DNA of 64,000 nt, taken from contig CP154954.1 of assembly GCA_039621445.1 (NCBI GenBank), positions 27,578,123 to 27,642,122 of the forward strand, read 5' to 3'. Below the pieces are notes generated by a model. It worked only from the letters and a program-made list of their open reading frames with translations, was not told the origin of the DNA and did not search any database. Positions within the stretch are counted from its first letter, which is position 1. Each line of letters opens with the position of its first letter. Made by a program: the position numbers and the translations under genes. This DNA is from Euglena gracilis (taxonomy: Eukaryota > Euglenida > Euglenophyceae > Euglenales). Of this stretch, positions 61,101-64,000 are shown in pieces.

Positions 61101-64000
61101 ACTTTGGTCAAATTTGCCTTGGCTCAGGGACACTTTGGTCAAAGTGGCCTTGGCCAGGGACACTTTGGTCAAAGTGGCCTTGGCCAGGGACACTTTGGTC
61201 AAAGTGGCCTTGGCCAGGGACACTTTGGTCAAAGTTGCCTTGGCCAGGGACACTTTGGTCAAAGTGGCCTTCGCCAGGGACACTTTGGTCAAAGTTGCCT
61301 TGGCCAGGGACACTTTGGTCAAAGTGGCCTTGGCCAGGGACACTTTGGTCAACGTGCCCTTGGCCAGCGAAACTGTGGTCAAAGTGGCCTTGGCCAGGGA
61401 CACTTTGGTCAAAGTGGCCTTGGCCAGGAACACTTTGGTCAAAGTGGCCTTGGCCAGTGACACCTTGGTCAAAGTGGCCTTGGCCAGGGACACTTTGGTC
61501 AAAGTGGCCTTGTCCAGGGACACTTTGGTCAAATTTGCCTTGGCCAGGGACACTTTGGTTAAAGTGGCCTTGGCCAGGGACACTTCGGTCAAAGTGGCCT
61601 TGGCCAGGGACACTTTGGTCAAAGCGGCCGTGGCCAGGGATCCTTTGGTCAAAGTGGCCTTGGCCAGGGACACTTTGGTCAAAGTGGCCTTGACCAGGGA
61701 CACTTTGGTCAAAGTGGCCTTGGCCAGGGACACTTTGGTCAAAGTGGCCTTGGCCAGGGACAGTTTGGTCAAAGTGGCCTTGGCCAGGGACACTTTTGTC
61801 AAAGTGGCATCTGCTAGGGACACTTTGTTCAAAGTGGCCTTGGCCAGGGACACTTTGGTCAAAGTGGCCATGGCCAGGGACACTTTGGTCAAATTTGCCT
61901 TGTCCAGGGACACTTTGGTCAAATTTGCCTTGGCCAGGGACACTTTGGTCAAAGCGGCCTTGGCCAGGGACACTTTGGTCAAAGTGGCATTGGCCAGAGA
62001 CACTTTGGTCAAAGTGGCCTTGGCCAGGGACACTTTGGTCAAAGTGGCCTTGGCCAGGGACACTTTGGGCAAAGTGGCCTTGGCCAGGGACACTTTGGGC
62101 AAAGTGGCCTTGGCCAGGGACACTTTGGTCAAATTTGCCTTTTCCAGGGACACTTTGGTCAAATTTGCCTTGGACAGGGACACTTTGGTCAAAGCGGCCT
62201 TGGCCAGGGATCCTTTTGTCAAAGTGGCATTGGCCAGAGACACTTTGCTCAAAGTGGGATTGGCCAGGGACACTTTGGTCAAAGTGGCCTTGGCCAGGGA
62301 CACTTTGGTCAAAGTGGCCTTGGCCAGGGACTCTTTGGTCAAATTGGCCTTGGCCAGGGACACTTTGGTCAAAGTGGCCTTGGCCAGGGACACTTTGGTC
62401 AAAGTGGCCTTTGGCCAGGGACACTTTGGTCAAAGTGGCCTTCGCCAGGGACACTTTGGTCAAAGTTGCCTTGGCCAGGGACACTTTAGTCAAAGTGGCC
62501 TTGACCAGGGAAACTTTGGTCAAAGTGGCCTTGGCCAGGGACACTGTGGTCAAAGTGGCCTTGGCCAGGGACACTTTGGTCAAAGTGGCCTTGGCCAGGG
62601 ACACTTTGGTCAAAGTGGCCTTGGCCAGGGACACTTTGGTCAAAGTGGCCTTGGCCAGGGACACTTTGGTCAAAGTGGCCTTGGCCAGGGACACCTTGGT
62701 CAACTTGGCCTTGGCCAGGGACACTTTGGTCAAAGTGGCCTTGGCCAGGGACACTTTGGTCAAAGTGGCCTTGGCCAGGGACGCCTTGGTCAAAGTGGCC
62801 TTGGCCAGGGACACTTTGGTCAAAGTGGCCTTGGCCAGGGACACTTTGGTCAAAGTTGCCTTGTCCAGGGACACTTTGGTCAAAGTGGCCTTGTCCAGGG
62901 ACACTTTGGTCAAATTTGCCTTGGCCAGGGACAATTTGGTCAAAGTGGCCTTGGCCAGGGACACTTTGGTCAAGGGACCTTGTCCAGGGACACTTTGGTC
63001 AAATTTGCCTTGGCCAGGGACACTTTGGTCAAAGTGGCCTTGGCCAGGGACACTTTGGTCAAAGTGGCCTTGGCCAGGGACACTTTGGTCAAAGTGGCCT
63101 TGGCCAGGGACACTTTGGTCAAAGTTGCCTTGGCCAGGGACACTTTGGTCAAAGTGGCCTTCGCCAGGGACACTTTGGTCAAAGTTGCCTTGGCCAGGGA
63201 CGCTTTGGTCAAAGTGGCCTTGGCCAGGGACACTTTGGTCAACGTGCCCTTGGCCAGCGACACTGTGGTCAAAGTGGCCTTGGCCAGGGACACTTTGGTC
63301 AAAGTGGCCTTGGCCAGTGACACCTTGGTCAAAGTGGCCTTGGCCAGGGACACTTTGGTCAAAGTGGCCTTGTCAAGGGACACTTTGGTCAAATTTGCCT
63401 TGGCCAGGGACACTTTGGCTAAAGTGGCCTTGGCCAGGGACACTTCGGTCAAAGTGGCCTTGGCCAGGGACACTTTGGTCAAAGCGGCCGTGGCCAGGGA
63501 TCCTTTGGTCAAAGTGGCCTTGTCCAGGGACACTTTGGTCAAGTTTGCCTTGGCCAGGGACACTTTGGTCAAAGTGGCCTTGGCCAGGGACACTTTGGTC
63601 AAAGTGGCCTTGGCCAGGGACACCTTGGTCAAAGTGGCCTTGGCCAGGGACACTTTGGTCAAAGTGGCCTTGGCCAGGGACACTTTGGTCAAAGTGGCCT
63701 TGGCCAGGGGCACTTTGGTCAAAGTGGCCTTGGCCAGGGACACCTTGGTCAAAGTGGCCTTGGACAGGGGCACTTTGGTCAAAGTGGCCTTGGCCAGGGA
63801 CACGTTGGTCAAAGTGGCCTTGACCAGGGACACTTTGGTCAAAGTGGCCTTGGCCAGGGACACTTTGGTCAAAGTGGCCTTGGCCAGGGACAGTTTGGTC
63901 AAAGTGGCCTTGGCCAGGGACACTTTGGTCAAAGTGGCCTTGGCCAGGGACACTTTTATCAAAGTGGCCTTCGCCAGGGACACTTTGGTCTAAGTGGACT
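57560..64000 (+). repeat. Terminal higher-order blocks, CAAGGGACCTTGTCC type
   Basis: The 29-bp marker GGTCAAGGGACCTTGTCC reappears at about 57562, 58889, 59668, 60448, 61080 and 62971, with gaps of about 1,327, 779, 780, 632 and 1,891 bp. Here it is followed by CAAATTTGCCTTGG rather than the TTCACC version at 42-45 kb. Other odd units are a 34-bp one with CACTTTCTTTGGTC at 60556, GGCTCAGGG (+1) at 61124 and GGCCTTTGGCC (+1) at 62407. The array continues past the window end. Confidence 0.75.

Larger units (their letters stand above)
26207..64000 (+). repeat. 30-bp GC-rich minisatellite array, about 1,260 units
   Basis: The consensus unit is 57% GC (a canonical copy is at 26433-26462). It has three parts: the dyad GGCC-TT-GGCC, the asymmetric AGGGA, and the dyad CACTTTG-GT-CAAAGTG, whose last G is the first base of the next unit. 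Recurrent variants include GGATCC replacing GACAC-C context, TTCGCC, CATTGG, TTGTCC, AGCGGCC, AACGTG, ACCTTGG, TTATCAAAG, GACAGTTTGG and GGGAAAC. Nearly all units are exactly 30 bp; about 30 are off by -3 to +6. The array runs unbroken to the window end. The consensus is stop-free in three plus frames (DTLVKVALAR, WSKWPWPGTL, GQSGLGQGHF) and two minus frames (SLAKATLTKV, SVPGQGHFDQ), which explains the very long open frames; I do not call them genes. Confidence 0.98.

Noticed and set aside
26207-64000. CRISPR-like direct repeats
   Set aside because: Units are contiguous with no unique spacers, and no cas-like gene is present.
26207-64000. CENP-B-like box in the 30-bp unit (CTTTGGTCAAAGTGGCC)
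   Set aside because: Only six of nine core positions match (seven in AGCGGCC units), which is common by chance.
26207-64000. Nuclear-receptor-type half-sites (GGTCA followed by A and AGTGGC)
   Set aside because: Half-site matches of five or six bases are expected by chance, and the second half does not fit the direct-repeat consensus.
1-64000. Telomere repeats or subtelomeric TTAGGG runs
   Set aside because: No run of TTAGGG or similar telomere words was seen on either strand.

Overview
This window contains no gene I can support. It is almost entirely satellite and minisatellite DNA: two unrelated-looking tandem repeat families that meet directly, plus one short non-repetitive island. Large homogenised arrays with nested higher-order repeats point to a eukaryotic nuclear chromosome, in heterochromatin such as a centromere flank, pericentromere, subtelomere or a repeat-rich small chromosome. 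The sequence does not let me name the organism.

Layout. (1) 1-4865: about 23 units of a 213-bp satellite in one orientation, cut by the window start. (2) 4866-5568: a 703-bp non-repetitive island with long C/G homopolymers, a G-quadruplex-type motif and many TGGGCA/TGCCCA words. (3) 5569-26206: about 97 units of the same 213-bp satellite in the opposite orientation, so the island sits at the centre of a very large inverted repeat. (4) 26207-64000: about 1,260 units of a 30-bp GC-rich minisatellite, cut by the window end. It is arranged in nested higher-order blocks of roughly 0.7, 0.9-1.0, 1.1, 1.5, 2.0, 2.07 and 2.91 kb.

Structure worth noting. All three visible edges of the 213-bp satellite fall at the same short place in the unit, at or beside the near-palindrome TTACTCCGAGTAA. 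Most 213-bp units carry a 17-bp site that matches the core of the CENP-B box (nTTCGnnnnAnnCGGGn) at eight of nine defined positions with correct spacing. The 30-bp unit is nearly all dyad symmetry: GGCC-TT-GGCC and CACTTTG-GT-CAAAGTG, joined by only five asymmetric bases.

Coding potential. Both unit lengths (213 = 3 x 71, 30 = 3 x 10) are multiples of three, and the 30-bp consensus has no stop in five of six frames. Open frames of up to about 1,900 codons therefore arise automatically on both strands. They continue through 1-bp indels by switching to another open frame, and the recurrent variants show no codon-position bias I can see. I treat them as artefacts of periodicity. No RNA gene, transposon with coding capacity, CRISPR array or telomere repeat was seen.
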